From: Megachile rotundata
Taxonomy: Eukaryota > Arthropoda > Insecta > Hymenoptera > Megachilidae
Assembly (NCBI RefSeq): GCF_050947335.1
Contig: NC_134983.1
Coordinates: forward strand, 5,270,001 to 5,334,000
Direction: 5' to 3'
DNA: 64,000 bases
Below the pieces are notes generated by a model. That model did not search any database and was not told the origin of the DNA. It saw nothing but the letters and a program-made list of their open reading frames with translations. The position numbers and the translations under genes are program-made. This document shows, piece after piece, positions 1 through 11,990 of the stretch. How positions within the stretch are numbered: the stretch's first letter is position 1; the number at the start of each line of letters is the position of its first letter.

Positions 1-3000
1 GACTTACGCAGATTTAGGATAACACTTCAATACACGTAATCGAAAATCTACGTTATGTGGTGAAATAGAGAATTTTATTTTGTCAAACACTGATTTTGCA
101 GTAGCTGTTTGCGTGTGTTAAAGACTGTGGACGGGAAAATTGGATTATTTGTAGGCATATAAAGTAAACTAGGAAGGAAAAATAGAGAGGATATTGCAAG
201 ATGAAAAATTCAGTATAAATCATGGTGGAAATTGATGATTAATTAAAGATGAAGGAATAGATGATGCATCAAGATTAAATATTTTTGGGTGTATAACTGA
301 ATGAAAGAAATAATACACCAATCTCTATATTGGAATTTTATCAAATTACATATGAAGTTTACGATAGAGCCAATTAAATATCTTAAAGGTAATTTGTATG
401 AAACCATCAAACTTAGAAAATGCTTATTTTTTGTATTTTTCATAAAACATGAAAATATTAGAAATTAGGTAAATTTACGTATGAATTTCGTTTCGCTTGT
501 GTTTTACGCCTAAAACATTCTGCAATACAATTTTCAAAAGCAAAAGTTAATACAACGCACAGAAGTACATGGTACCAATTTTCATGAGATTGGGCAGTTC
601 AAGTTTTAACAGTGTACCCACAAAAAATTCGAGTTTTTTCGCAAAATTTTATGAAGGTTTCAGCTCAAAAATGGTACATTTTTCCACACACTTTTGTTAT
701 TAAAAGTTGTACTCTGTGTTAGCCTATAGAACACGCTTTTTTTACCATAAATTCTGGGACACTCTGTGCATAACACGAAATTTGTATTTTTGCCGTAATT
801 AGCTCAAGTAGAAGTAAAAAAAACTTAAAGTGGTCGGTACTACACGGTTTTCCTCCATTAGAGGAGAAAACCAGCGACGTTCTTTCACATTTTCTTTCTC
901 TAGCTTTATAGTGGAAACTAACTTCTTTCCCAAAATAAAATAAGTATATTGTATAAAACTTTAATTAAATTTAAACTAACGCGATTCAAACGTCATTTTT
1001 GTTTTTAGTAATACTTTTTATACGAAACTGGTAATAAAGAGTTTTGATTTTGTGTGATTACTTCATTTTAACGTTTGGAAGACAAATATTTTGTTTTATT
1101 TACTTTTAATACTGACACTGAAAAATGCTTTAAAAAATATTGGCTTTCTTGAAAGAATTCACTGCTACTTAAAAAAAAATTTTTTAATTAAAAATTTAAA
1201 TTTAAATTAAATTAAATTAAATTAAATTTTAAATTTAATTTAAAGCATTTGCATACTTCTATGTATTTCAATATTAATTTAATATTTAATAAATCCTCAA
1301 CATTTTTTAAAGTTAATACCAAATATTTCTCCTTGGAAAAATACAAGTAACATTTGACAACAAGTGGATATATTTTACAACTATTCATTGAATATTTTTG
1401 CAAAGGTCGTATAAAATATTAATTATTTAAAAATTAGTTCTCATATATCTTGAAGCATCAAAGTTAAAAAATTAATTTTTTATCAACCCACAAATTACTT
1501 TCTACATATTTTAGACGATAAAAAATTAGTTTTTAGTCACCTTTCTTATTACCCAGATTATGAATAATTAAACTTCTAATTTTCAATACTTCAAATTTTT
1601 CTTCAAAGCTTTAATAAATTTATATTCGAAAGGCTTTACGATCTGCAGCTTCATTACGTTAAAAATCGATATTAAAGTAAGAAGTCCTCCAGAATTATCG
1701 GAAGCCGGTTCTTTAACTCTATTCAAAGACGGATCATTATTTCACATTCAAAGCGTGTCACTTTTAATCATTGTCCTTCGCAGGAGTTACTCTCGATGCT
1801 CCATTAATAGTTGGAGCTACTCGAAGATCTACTTACATCTACTGTTAACTGATAATGAAGCACGATAATCCCCAAGTCGAGTGATACTTGACCGGACCTC
1901 TAGCTATGAAATCTCACGTCGAGTGACACTCAACGTTTGGTCATTAAACGAACAAACTATGATTAGAATACACCGGGATTCGTTATATTCGATAAATACA
2001 ACTTTTCACATCTAAATTATCTCGAGAACGGCTACAAGATTCTTCGTAACAATTCTCCTTTGTGAAGTGCCTTTAAATTTTCGATATAATTACTTTTATA
2101 CAATTTAGCGCAGTCTTAAAATCGTAGAACCATCAAGTTTATATTTGAACAAACAACCATTTTGCAGCTTATTACGGACAATTTGTATTTCCAAATTTTT
2201 CTATTTAACACTGTTAGAATAAAATCTATATGTGTTCTTTAATCATTCATTAGAATGCACGTCCTCGCACAAGTAACATGTACTCGTGTGTTTTCTTCTG
2301 TATTCTGTTATATCAGATATATTCTATTAAGTGTACTCAAAATATGCAATTAATTATTCGTATCCATTGCACTTCAAACTCTGTCAAACATATTTTGTTA
2401 AGACTCAGCAAACTTATGGTTTTGTTACTGTCGAACCGTTAGGGGACGAGCGACAGCGTAGCTTTTACCTCAGATCAAACTTGACCTCAGTATGAACATT
2501 TTGTAAGGGCAATTGTTCTCCCAATATTTTGTTAATCAATCCAATAGTTCATTTTAATCAAGTCACTTGTCTACCCTCAGCAGCTTGTCGAACGCACTCT
2601 ACATTTCAATTTTTAGCAAAAATATTCTCCTTAGACTGTTCAGATTCTCTTGTCAACTCTAAACGAATCAAGTACAAAATTTTAGAGTTCTTACGAAGTG
2701 TTCTTTTAAATTGCAACTAACAAGCTTCCACTTATAAATAAATTGAACACACTTATCCTGAAACAGTTGTTACTTCATTTTGTGTCCGAATGGTATCACT
2801 GATCCATACATTACTCGCGTCTTCATTAAATTGAACCGCTAGCGCACAATACAATCATTAGCTGCAATAACGATGTCACTCACGATATTAAAAATCACGT
2901 TGCCAAATAAAATGAAATCTTCACAAAATTAAAGGTCAAATTTGTTTCGTAAAATATTACTAGGGACGAAGCGTTACATGTTTTGTATCACATACAGAAT

Positions 3001-4146
3001 ATATTTAAACAAAATATAGTAACGGAACGTAAATTATTAAACGCGTAAACACTGCTCTCACGTTCGCAGAAATTGCAGCGCACATTTACATAAATTCATA
3101 ATTTATCTCAAACAAGCTTATTCAAAATAAATATAAAATTCAGTATATTAACGTAATAATTAATATTAATATTGAAATGATAAAACACTGAAATATATTA
3201 ATTTTATTGTAAAAGAACAAATTTTTTATTTGCATCTGAAGATTGTACTTCCTTAAATCGTAATTTATTTAAATCTCTACGAAATTTAATATATCCTGAC
3301 GCTCTAATAAAGTTAAAATAATAAGTTTCTCCAATTAAAATTGTAAATGGTACAACTAATAAGTAAAACTGATAAAAAGTAATTTAGTTCAATCCAACCC
3401 TTTTCACAGAGGTCGTAGTATATCTGTATATGCCTGTGGTTTATGAGTCTATCAAAATCAACAACAGCTTAATGTTTTGCATAAACTTCTACAAGAACTT
3501 CCAGTCCGATTGCGCCGGGATGTTAATTGAACAATTGTTGTTCAATGTGCTGAAACTCGCTTAACGTATGCAACCTCAGCGGCTGTGCTTTCAAATGTAA
3601 TGTCGTAACTCATTTAACGAATTTAGTAGAGTAGTTGCCACACTTGCAATTGGTTCGACAAGGCTCGATATTGTGTATGAACCTGAAGTACTGTGGTCTC
3701 AGGCAACAATCGAGAAACACGGCGGTTTAGGATACTTCGAAACGATTAATATTCTGAAATTTCGCAGTGTGGAATTGTTATTTTAATGCAAATATCGTTT
3801 CACGGTTTTGTTAGTTTGAAGAGATACGTTGGGTGTCTATTCGAATTTTTCTTTTTTACAAGTTTATTTAGTACACTGAAACATTTTGTCAGGTTTATTA
3901 TTAGTAATGGGTTAAATATTTATAATCATTACAAATGTGAATTATGATAATAGAGAAAATAATAAACTATAGTGGAATTCCGTTGTGCTGCTAGTTAAGC
4001 AAACTTGTATACTTGAAGGTTTTCATATTTTAAATCTTAGAAATTTAGATATTTGCTGGGACCTTCAGATTCATTTACTTTTTCGTTCTAGACTCAAAAA
4101 TCTATATGCTTTCAAATTTGGAAATTTAAACATTTATGAATTTTGC
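1..4146. other. AT-rich stretch without a recognisable gene
   Basis: Reading frames on both strands are short and AT-driven, with no domain, signal peptide or splice pattern I can support. The only structured part is an AAATT-rich tract near 1191-1244. The segment ends where the 8-bp array begins. Confidence 0.6.
1191..1244. repeat. AAATT simple repeat with self-complementary ends
   Basis: The core is a run of AAATT pentamers (about 1204-1230). It is flanked by AAATTT/TTTAAA stretches that read almost the same on both strands, so the tract could fold into an AT hairpin. It is a simple sequence repeat with no gene signal. Confidence 0.7.
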
Positions 4147-4350
4147 AATTCAGAAATTCAGAAATTCAGAAATTCAGAAATTCAGAAATTCAGAAATTCA
4201 GAAATTCAGAAATTCAGAAATTCAGAAATTCAGAAATTCAGAAATTCAGAAATTCAGAAATTCAGAAATTCAGAAATTCAGAAATTCAGAAATTCAGAAA
4301 TTCAGAAATTCACAGATTTACAGATTCACAGATTCACAGATTCACAGATT
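4147..4350. repeat. (AAATTCAG)n 8-bp tandem array
   Basis: About 20 essentially perfect copies of an 8-bp unit run from 4147 to about 4311. Five or so copies of a variant unit (CACAGATT) follow, then degenerate units fade out to about 4440. Because 8 is not a multiple of 3 and the unit makes no stop codon in any forward phase, three overlapping forward frames stay open and encode the same 8-residue peptide repeat (FRNSEIQK). That is a by-product of the period, not evidence for a protein. This is the most regular member of a family seen at many places in the window. Confidence 0.95.
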
Positions 4351-4440
4351 CACAAATTTACAAATTTGGAAATTTGGAAATATGTAAACATAGGAATTTG
4401 CAAGTTTATGAATTTAAGAATTTAAAAATACAAAAATTTA
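4351..4440. repeat. Degenerate tail of the 8-bp array
   Basis: AATTTGGA-, AATTTRCA- and AATTTAAGA-like units continue the array with spacers varying from 8 to 10 bp. It looks like an older, decayed part of the same array. Confidence 0.7.
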
Positions 4441-5357
4441 AAACTGTATATAGCGATATAAGAAAATAATTTTCATATCTTCAAAACTGTAAATCATTTC
4501 TGAACACTTTATTCTGTGTACATAATTATAATTATTAATATCGATCGTCTGATACTATCAACCATAATTTGCGTATCGCTTAATTAATCTCTAGCGTACA
4601 ATCGATCGGTCTCGAGACAACTCTAAATATTTAATAGAATATGAATTGGCAGCTGTTCTATGGACCTTGTCCATGATCTCGGATTGTTTCGCTCCAACGC
4701 AGTATCAGTTTCAATAACAACGAACAAACGGTCGTAAATTATAATTAATCACTCATAAAGCGAACTGCTTATTTTAGTTAAGACATCGTAATTAGGTGCC
4801 CAAACGACAAAGTTTCGTAGACCTCTCTGTTCTCTAGTTAATTAGTTGTTGCTGCACTTAAAGGTGCGTTTCTACGAAACACACAGGAACATAGAACAAA
4901 AACACTCGTTCGTTACTATTTAATGTAAGAAGAAAGAAAAAATACCTCAAACTTACATTTTATCATAGCTATCATAAGTGTTTTCAATTTATAATGTATG
5001 TAGGAGACCTTGAAAAAGTACGTTCAAAATTAAGCTACAATTTTCACATAATTAAAACAAGCAGTGTATCTTTATACGTTTTGCAATAAGAAAATGCACG
5101 CACTACTTGTTAATCAACAGAAATATCGTTGATTCCTTTATTTATTATAAAAAAAGTAATATTCCAAGAATTCTTTTGCCCTACTGCACATCAACTTTGA
5201 CATCTTGCAATCTTTAATAGTTCTTATATTCGAATCGTAAGAGACAGAGCTAAATAAAAGGTTTAAAATCATTCATCGATACACGGGTATTTCTGTTGTT
5301 TATCCTCAATTAGACTGGCTAAATCTGGACGATATCGCTAACGAATCTGATCGATCT
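4441..5357. other. AT-rich stretch, nothing recognised
   Basis: Unique-looking AT-rich sequence with no frame of interest and no repeat structure that I can see. Confidence 0.5.
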
Positions 5358-5429
5358 GTCTGGCGGGAGGATTTGAATCGAGCGTAGGAAAAATACCAGA
5401 TAGCCAATTAAGCGCTTAGCTAACCAGGC
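5358..5429 (-). pseudogene. tRNA-like relic (possible tRNA-derived SINE head)
   Basis: Read on the minus strand, a box A-like TAGCTAAGCG follows a 7-base acceptor-like GCCTGGT, and a box B-like GATTCAAATCC lies further on. The 3' GCCAGAC can pair with the acceptor at six of seven positions (one G-T). TAGC and GCTA could form a D stem, and a 7-base TTTTTCC loop sits between short complementary arms, giving a nominal TTT (Lys) anticodon. The T stem pairs badly, so I do not think this is a working tRNA. A decayed tRNA or the head of a tRNA-derived SINE is more likely. A chance match remains possible. Confidence 0.3.
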
Positions 5430-7739
5430 TCCATCGGTTGGCCGATTTGATCGTGTAATGGAAATAATTGGTTAATTGCCAAATTGGTTACCTAGTTCAT
5501 TATACGAGACTTGATAGTGTCGTTGCAAATTATGTGTAAGATAGTAGTACGAATTAACTTCTTTATTTTAAGCACGAAATTTGAAATATATTGTTGCGTA
5601 CTATTCCTCTGTTCTCTTCTAATTTATTCAAATTTGGTACGTTTAGTATTTTAGTGTTAAAAGGAAGCAACATTTTAAATAATACATTAACGTCTATAAA
5701 TCTTAAATCCAGAAATCATAAATCTAGAAATCTTTTATTAAGTAAGAATAATTTTTTACATAATAATTACATACTAAACAATTTTTTTTATTTATTTTTA
5801 TGATTGTTTGGACTTGTACATTTTAGAGAGTTCGAGAATTAGGCATTGTAAATCTACACACACAACACAGGACGAGGACTTACTGTTTAGCTACGGACAA
5901 CTTATTAGTTTACAAAAAAAACATCGTTTCAAGAACTAAATGGTTTTAGTGGGCCATAAATTTTGCCATCTGCACTCAATCAGGATGGGTCATGGGGTGC
6001 TTGACTTTAGGATTAAGCGTTTTGGGACTTTCCAATCGCGTCACTTATGCTGTACCTGAGAGACCAGAGGCGTGGATTTTCTAACGAATCGCGGAAAAGA
6101 TGACCGCCCTTTTGCTAAACAGGAACCCAATCAGAGAAGTCATCCCCATCGACAATCCTCCACCAAGTTAATAAAAGGATTGTTTTTCCGAAAATGGGAC
6201 AGAATCTTTCAGAATTTTTTGAGAACTTTGTTAATCACGTCACGAACTTGCAACACTGTATTGTACACAGGCGTACTCCTGTAACTCAGAATTTTTTACG
6301 AGCGAACTCTCAGACAAGTAATAATTACTAATTCATTTTAGACTTAGTTTTATTTTTCACTATTTTTCAGTTTAAATTAAAGTATTTCTACACAGTGCAC
6401 TTTCGTAATTATTTAAAATTTCCTGATGCACAAATAATGATATAAATTGATAATTTGCTAAATTTAAGTTATTTCACGTTATAATATTTCTAGAAATTGT
6501 TGCAATAATTAAATAGAAATTAGAATAATTGATTACAATTAATTCCTAAATAAAGAGTTCTTTAATTGAAAAGAATATTAATGGTGGCAATGTTCTATAA
6601 GAAACAATTCATTTCTTTTTTAAATTAAATATATTAATACAGTGTTATCATTGAAGTACAATTTATTTACAAATTTTATTAATATAAATGCATTTATTGC
6701 ACATATAAATAAATAATAAATGCATAATTTACAAATGAAATTAAAATTAACATGAATGATTTATCTATGAATAAGGTATAATATTCCTGGATGGTAATTT
6801 TTTCAAAGCTAAAATTGATACGATTCTATTAAAATTAATAAATCATATCCTTAAGATCAAAAAAGAATTATATCATAAGTATTAGTAAGGTTTGAAATTA
6901 CAGTTTATTATTTGTGGAAGAATAAGATATTAATAAAAACGAATAAATTAATAATAAATTAAAAGGGAATGTTTTTAACGATTTGTTCAGGTTTCGTGAT
7001 CAAATCTTCCTACGGAATTTGTCTCACGATTTCCCAACAGTTCCATTAATTTACCAATCGATGCAGTATTTCACCCCGTGTTTGATCCCACGGCAATCGA
7101 TACATCAGCGACCATCTCCGCCAGCTTTCGCATAAGCTTCAACGGCTTTAATATTTTATTAAAGAGCATCCTTCATTAAAATGTACAGACAGCCGAACCG
7201 TGATTCCGTACCGGTTCAGCGGTTCCGGTCGCGTGCTCCGAAATCCTCCTTTATCTCGCGTTTCGTGCAGCTAATATCGCGTCAAAGAGCATCGTTGCAT
7301 TCATAATGTTCATGAGCTCTCGGCGTGGAGCGCGTAACGAAGTCGAGGCACGTTAACGAGTCGCTAGGAGACTTTGGAGAAGTAGAAAATCGGCGGGGAA
7401 AGGATTAAGATTGAAATTTGATAAACTGTTACTGCTCTAAATAGCTATACTAGAGCTCCGCTGCATAATACGATGCAAAAATTCTGGCAGTCATACAATC
7501 TGAGAGCTTAAGGTCTTACGAACGTGCAGAAACAACGAAAATGTAGATTATAACAAATAAAGATACATTATATGTTTAAATATGGGGTTTCATAGACAAT
7601 AGACTTTTGTTATATTGCGGTAGAACTGCAGCAGTGCTGGAGTAAATTGGCCATATATATGGAGAATTGTATCACAAACAAGATTTCTGAATTTCTCAAG
7701 ATTTGTGGAATAAGTTCGTGAGCTAGACAATTTATAAAT
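5430..7739. other. No gene seen; GC-richer blocks at 5840-6300 and 7020-7390
   Basis: The block at 5840-6300 is less AT-rich and could be a decayed LTR or other element, but I could not find matched ends or a target duplication. The block at 7020-7390 is CpG-rich and looks like a conserved or regulatory segment. The rest is AT-rich. The 70-residue frame at 6072-6284 is not recognisable. Confidence 0.4.
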
Positions 7740-8000
7740 AAATTTGAAAGCAAATCGGTAGGTTTAAAAATTTGAAAGTGTATAAATTTCTATGTTTTTT
7801 AATTTTTCAATTTCAAAACTTTCAAGTTTTTGTATTTCTAAGATTTTTAATGGCTAATTTGGCGAAATACTGAATTATCGAATTATTAAATTTCTGAATT
7901 TCCCAATTTTCAGATTTCTAAAGTGCCAAATCTCCAAATTTTCATAGTACCAAATCTTCAAATTCCCAATTTTTCAAATCTCAAGTCACAAAATTTGTAT
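7740..8000. repeat. Degenerate 8-10 bp repeat (TCYAAATT-like)
   Basis: Successive units such as TTTCTGAATTTC, CCAAATCTCCAAATTTTC and CAAATTCCCAATTTTTC recur at 8-10 bp. This is the decayed form of the 8-bp family, in the orientation opposite to the array at 4147. Confidence 0.75.
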
Positions 8001-9000
8001 TTGTCGAAATGTAACGCAGTAAGTGTTCACGGTGTAAGTGTAAGTGTTCGCCTCCTTACGCGTCTTCTCATGAAATGACATCTCTAGCTATTACTGCAGT
8101 ATTAAGACAAAGAATTTTAAAACGTTAAATACATTTCGAATTTAGCGATCTTCACTTATATAACTTACAATTGGTATTGAACTCAAAACTCGATCTCCAT
8201 GCAAATACGATTTAGGCTTGTCACATTTGAACTGTAACGCACGTCTAACTCGACGCTATACGTTAAGGGGTTAAGTGTTGCATCCATTTCCAAATGCACA
8301 CAGACAAACAATTCACACTCTACAGATGAACGAATGTCATGAAATTCCTCTGCACGACTAATACGTTAAGCTTTGATACACAGAATGCAAACAAGAGGCT
8401 CGATTCTAGTTAACGATGGCAACTATAAAACAAGCCGATAAAAGAATTCGGCGTGCAGAAGTAAGCTTGTTAAACGCGAACTGCTCGTGAGTGGAGAAAA
8501 ATTCTGGTCCTCTCGCAGGGTTTCAAGAGGCACTTCGGTTGCTTTTCGGTCTGCTAGATGGAAGTGTCTTACTCCTTTTCCTTGTCTCCTTTCAACCGTT
8601 CTCCTTCTTTTTTCGTATGCTCTGCATGTACTCGCATACGCGTATGTGCCCTGCGTCGTTTGCTTCCAGACGCTTGTCTCGTGGGCGACGCAAAATAAAG
8701 AAAATGAAAAAGTATCTGCGGTACAACAATGCGCGTAATTTATGTTGATTTTACTTAATTTAAAGCACGCTTAAAAATTAGGGAATTGCTACTACTTTGG
8801 GATGGAAAGTTGTAGTTTAATTACGTACCTTCATTCTATTATTATTTTCATCGCATCAAATCTATTATAGCAACATAGTACTTATGAGATGATCCAAACA
8901 TGACAATCTACATTTCCAAAGTCAAAAAAGTATGAATGCTCCAAAATGAGCAATACACATATTCCCAATTATAAATTTCTCTAAAATGAAATAATGCATA
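8001..9000. other. No gene recognised; modest GC rise near 8470-8700
   Basis: Overlapping short frames at 8487-8748 come from a GC-richer patch and match nothing I know. A TTAAGGGGTTAA motif near 8265 resembles the end of a TTAA-flanked MITE, but no partner end was found. Confidence 0.4.
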
Positions 9001-9002
9001 TA

Positions 9003-9285
9003 CAGGATGGCTCGCCACATTTTACCATCTAAATTTGCGGCATTATTATTATTCACAGCGAACAATGTTTTAAATGAAGTTGAATGGTTTTGAGGGGGGC
9101 ATATGCTGGTGGTATACTCTTTTGTAGGTGCACGTGTAAAGGACATATGAAGGTCATTAATGTTTTTTTAAATGGAATTATCTATTTTTTATTGCATCAG
9201 CTGTTACTCCTTCATATTCTCTACAAAAAAGCATTAATCTATTTATGTGAAAAAATCATTAGTTTAGGAGATATTTTCATTGTAA
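9003..9285 (+). repeat. Left inverted arm of the 9-kb element
   Basis: It pairs with 9645-9929. Shared landmarks include the AGGGGGGCATATGCTGGTGG block, CATATGAAGGTCATTAATG and AGTTTAGGAGATATTTT at the inner end. Substitutions and small indels show the arms have diverged since insertion. Confidence 0.85.
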
Positions 9286-9644
9286 TGTCTATTTACAGAA
9301 AAGGTTCAATGTGGCAACCATTTGCATCAGAACACTTTCTGAGTCGAGAAAGTAATGACTCTCTAACACTCCGTAGTGTATAATCTTTCTGCATGTGTAG
9401 CACTTTTCTCAGCTTCAAAATAAACTGATAACATGTCTATCTTTTCTTCTTTAGAATACTTCATTATTCATCGTATTAGAGACGTAACAGAGATAAAATT
9501 TCACTGTTACTGCGTAACAAAAAAATAACAAAAACTCACAATTCGTTTGGTGACACGTGAGCTCTCAAAGCATGTAGAAAAACATTTGCTGTTCAGTTAG
9601 GGTAATTCATAATATTGACCAGGAAGCCACGATTTTTTAACAAG

Positions 9645-9929
9645 TTAGAATTAAAATATCTCCTAAACTAATGATTTTTTAACATAAATAGATTAATACT
9701 TTTTTGTAAAGAGTATGATGGAATATCAGTTGATGCAATAAAAAATATATGATTCCATTTAAAAAGACATTAATGACCTTTATATGTATGTCTTTTACAT
9801 GTCCATCTACAAAAAAAATATACCACCAGCATATGCCCCCCTCAAAACCATTCAACTTCATCTAAAACATTGTTTGGTATGAGTTATAATGACGCAAATC
9901 TAGATGGCAAAAAGTGGTGAGCCACACTG
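9645..9929 (-). repeat. Right inverted arm of the 9-kb element
   Basis: Inverted copy of 9003-9285. The outermost base is the G before TA at 9930-9931. Landmarks are AAAATATCTCCTAAACTAAT at the inner end and ATGCCCCCCTCAAAACC in the middle. Confidence 0.85.
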
Positions 9930-9931
9930 TA

Positions 9932-11363
9932 TACTTGATAATACTATGTATTCCTTTTCAGTCTCTCGTCTACGTGGAATCTATTGCACTCAGCAATAAT
10001 AGTACGAGCATCAGGTGATTCACAGGCCGGTCCATCGAGCATAATTCGTCTAATAACGATTCGATCGATGATTCGTTCATTCACTTGCTCACAGCTTATC
10101 GTAGCTTACTTGTTCATGGTAAATGGTTGTGTGCTTCATTGTGGCGATCGTCCTTGTGATCATCGGCGTCCTCGTTGCTATCCTCATGATCGTCGCGTAG
10201 ATTGTCGTTGTCCGCACAATCGCGGCCACTGTCATCAACATTATCATCGTTATCATGGTCGTTGGACGCGATATTCATCGCAGCTGTGGTTATCGATTGA
10301 ATTTAACATAATTTGGTGTTCAACGAACAACGCGATCGACCATCGGACACTATGCATTTTCATTCATCACGATCGTCGGTGGAAGGTTTATGTCAACGTT
10401 TCAATGGTGAATTAAGCGAACTCGCGATTAAATGCGATCATGTTTCTATAGCGTTAGGACAGTTGCTTTGTTTGACATGAATATTTCAAATGTTTCAATA
10501 TAATCTCATAACAATGGAACGTTATTTGCGGAGCAATGTAACAAAATATGAAATATTGTTTTTATTTTTGAATAACAGATTTTTACGCGTATCCGGTATT
10601 TACAAGATTTACATTACAATCGATGAACAAATTTTAGTATCGAAATATATAGTATAAAATAAAATTATTCGTGTTTGATCTCCTTTCAATTTATTCACAA
10701 ATCGAAATCGTAAATAAAATCATAATATAGATGTATCAATTTCATCTTCCAAAAGTACGACAAGCAAAAATTTATTCAAAAATAAACATCTAAATTGGTA
10801 ACATCTCAGCCGTAAACATCTACAGTACCAGAAGTAAAAATTTCTCCAGCAATATTTCATGATCAGGAAACGATTCGCAGATTCGTTTTCATTCCCTCGG
10901 CAGTAAACAACTTCCACTAAATATCAATATCCCATAACAACCTTACAGCAATTGAATAAAGCGTTGATTTCAAAAAATTGAGAAGAACCGTGGACGACGA
11001 TTTCGTCGTAGAAACACGGAATCTGGAGTTTCGTCACGATCGGGACAGGACTGAAGAAAAGCCCTTTGAATTATTAGGCGGCCATAAAAATTTCGCGAAC
11101 GGTCTGCGCTTCGTCCGACAAGAGGGAACACGTACAAGCCAGGCGAAAAAAGGGCGAGAGACTGGAACAGCGTACGAAATACATTTAAATAGAAGCTACC
11201 GCTTCAGAACCGTGGTGGTACAACGATGCTTCCGGTCAGCAAGTACCACAATGGCTACGACTCGTCCGCAGGATCCGTCCGCCTCCTTTCTCCCGCCATA
11301 ATTTAGCCTTGCTTTGCATATAAAAAGCAACAATGGGCCACGGCCCTGTGCAGCCGGAGCGAA
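9932..11363. other. GC-richer non-coding stretch
   Basis: This block holds GAT/CAT-rich sequence (9984-10415), AT-rich DNA (10430-10970) and a GC-richer part (10978-11340). Several frames of 60-140 codons exist on both strands, but none resembles a known family, and they overlap in the way expected of stop-poor GC-rich DNA. One acidic minus-strand frame is listed separately. Confidence 0.4.
10114..10278 (-). CDS. Short acidic D/N-rich reading frame, uncertain
   Basis: An ATG-initiated minus-strand frame of 54 codons in which Asp, Asn, Glu and His dominate. A typical stretch reads NDHDNDDNVDD, encoded by imperfect GAY/AAY codons. Such acidic runs occur in disordered parts of insect nuclear proteins, so this could be an exon. 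An equally good explanation is a decaying GAT trinucleotide tract that happens to lack stops. The codons vary at third positions (GAT, GAC, AAC, AAT), as in a real acidic tract, but there is no supporting neighbour exon. Confidence 0.2.
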   Translation of the reverse strand: MNIASNDHDNDDNVDDSGRDCADNDNLRDDHEDSNEDADDHKDDRHNEAHNHLP

Positions 11364-11990
11364 AATTTGATTTGTCGCCCCGCTGGCTGCACTTTTTGCA
11401 ACCTCCGCCACGACCTTCTATCTTTATCCCTGCTGCATACTCCACGGTAGAATTCGTTCTCGAGGCTCTCTTTTCTCCAGTTGTCTTTGTCCGACATCAT
11501 CTACGAAAGATGTGGTGCACGCATTCTGCGTCCCTAACATTACTTTACGTTTTTTTGAAAATGTATTATCGATTACAGTGGGAATTTGATTTGTCGCCCC
11601 GCTGGCTGCACTTTTTGCAACCTCCGACCTTCCCCCGGTGCACGTTCTACGGTAGAATTCTTTCTCCAAGCTTTCTTTTCTCTAGTTGTCTTTGTTTGAC
11701 GTAATCTATGAACGCTGTGATGTTCGCATTGTGCTAACACTTTACGCTTTTTTAAAAATGTATTATCGATTACAGTGGGAATTTGATTTGTTGCCCCGCT
11801 GGTTGCACTTTCTGCAACCTTCACCACGACCTTCTATATTTATACCCCATGCATACTCTACGGTAGAATTCTTTCTTTAAGCCTTCTTTTCTTCAATTGT
11901 CTTTGTCTGACATCATTTATGAAAGCTGTCGGTGTACGCATTCTGTGTCGCTAACACTAATGCTTTCTTGAAAATTCATTATCAGTAGCA
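11364..11990. repeat. Three tandem ~200-bp units
   Basis: The motif ATTTGATTTGTCGCCCCGCT begins near 11365, 11584 and 11781, giving periods of about 219 and 197 bp. Each unit carries a GCTGGCTGCACTTTTTGCAA-like core, then TACGGTAGAATTC, a pyrimidine-rich stretch, a TTGTCTTTGTCTGAC-like segment, and ends in TATTATCGATTACAGTGG. The core of the first two copies is identical by eye, while the third has drifted. Minus-strand frames through the units share an EVAKSAASGATNQI-like peptide, but stops and length changes differ between copies, so I treat it as non-coding. The units are less AT-rich than their surroundings. Confidence 0.9.

Larger units (their letters stand above)
9003..9929. mobile_element. 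927-bp long-inverted-repeat DNA element with TA flanks
   Basis: The two ends are inverted copies of each other over about 285 bp: 9003-9285 and 9645-9929. The termini read CAGGATGGCTCGCCACATTT on the left and, reverse-complemented, CAGTGTGGCTCACCACTTTT on the right, each bordered by TA. TA flanks and CAG-type ends are typical of the Tc1/mariner superfamily; the long arms give a foldback layout. The 360-bp centre has no transposase frame, so this copy is non-autonomous. A solitary arm of the same family lies at 28128-28369, and a more distant relative spans 44917-47462. The short frames inside the arms only mirror one another and are not genes. Confidence 0.85.

Noticed and set aside
4136..4469. 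Three overlapping frames of 83-146 codons
   Set aside because: They are phase-shifted readings of one 8-bp array.
5840..6300. Possible decayed LTR
   Set aside because: Composition and an ACACAACACAGG-type start were suggestive, but no paired ends, target duplication or promoter order could be found.
9084..9383. 99-codon frame in the left arm and its mirror at 9679-9861
   Set aside because: Both arms give similar peptides because they are inverted copies of non-coding DNA.
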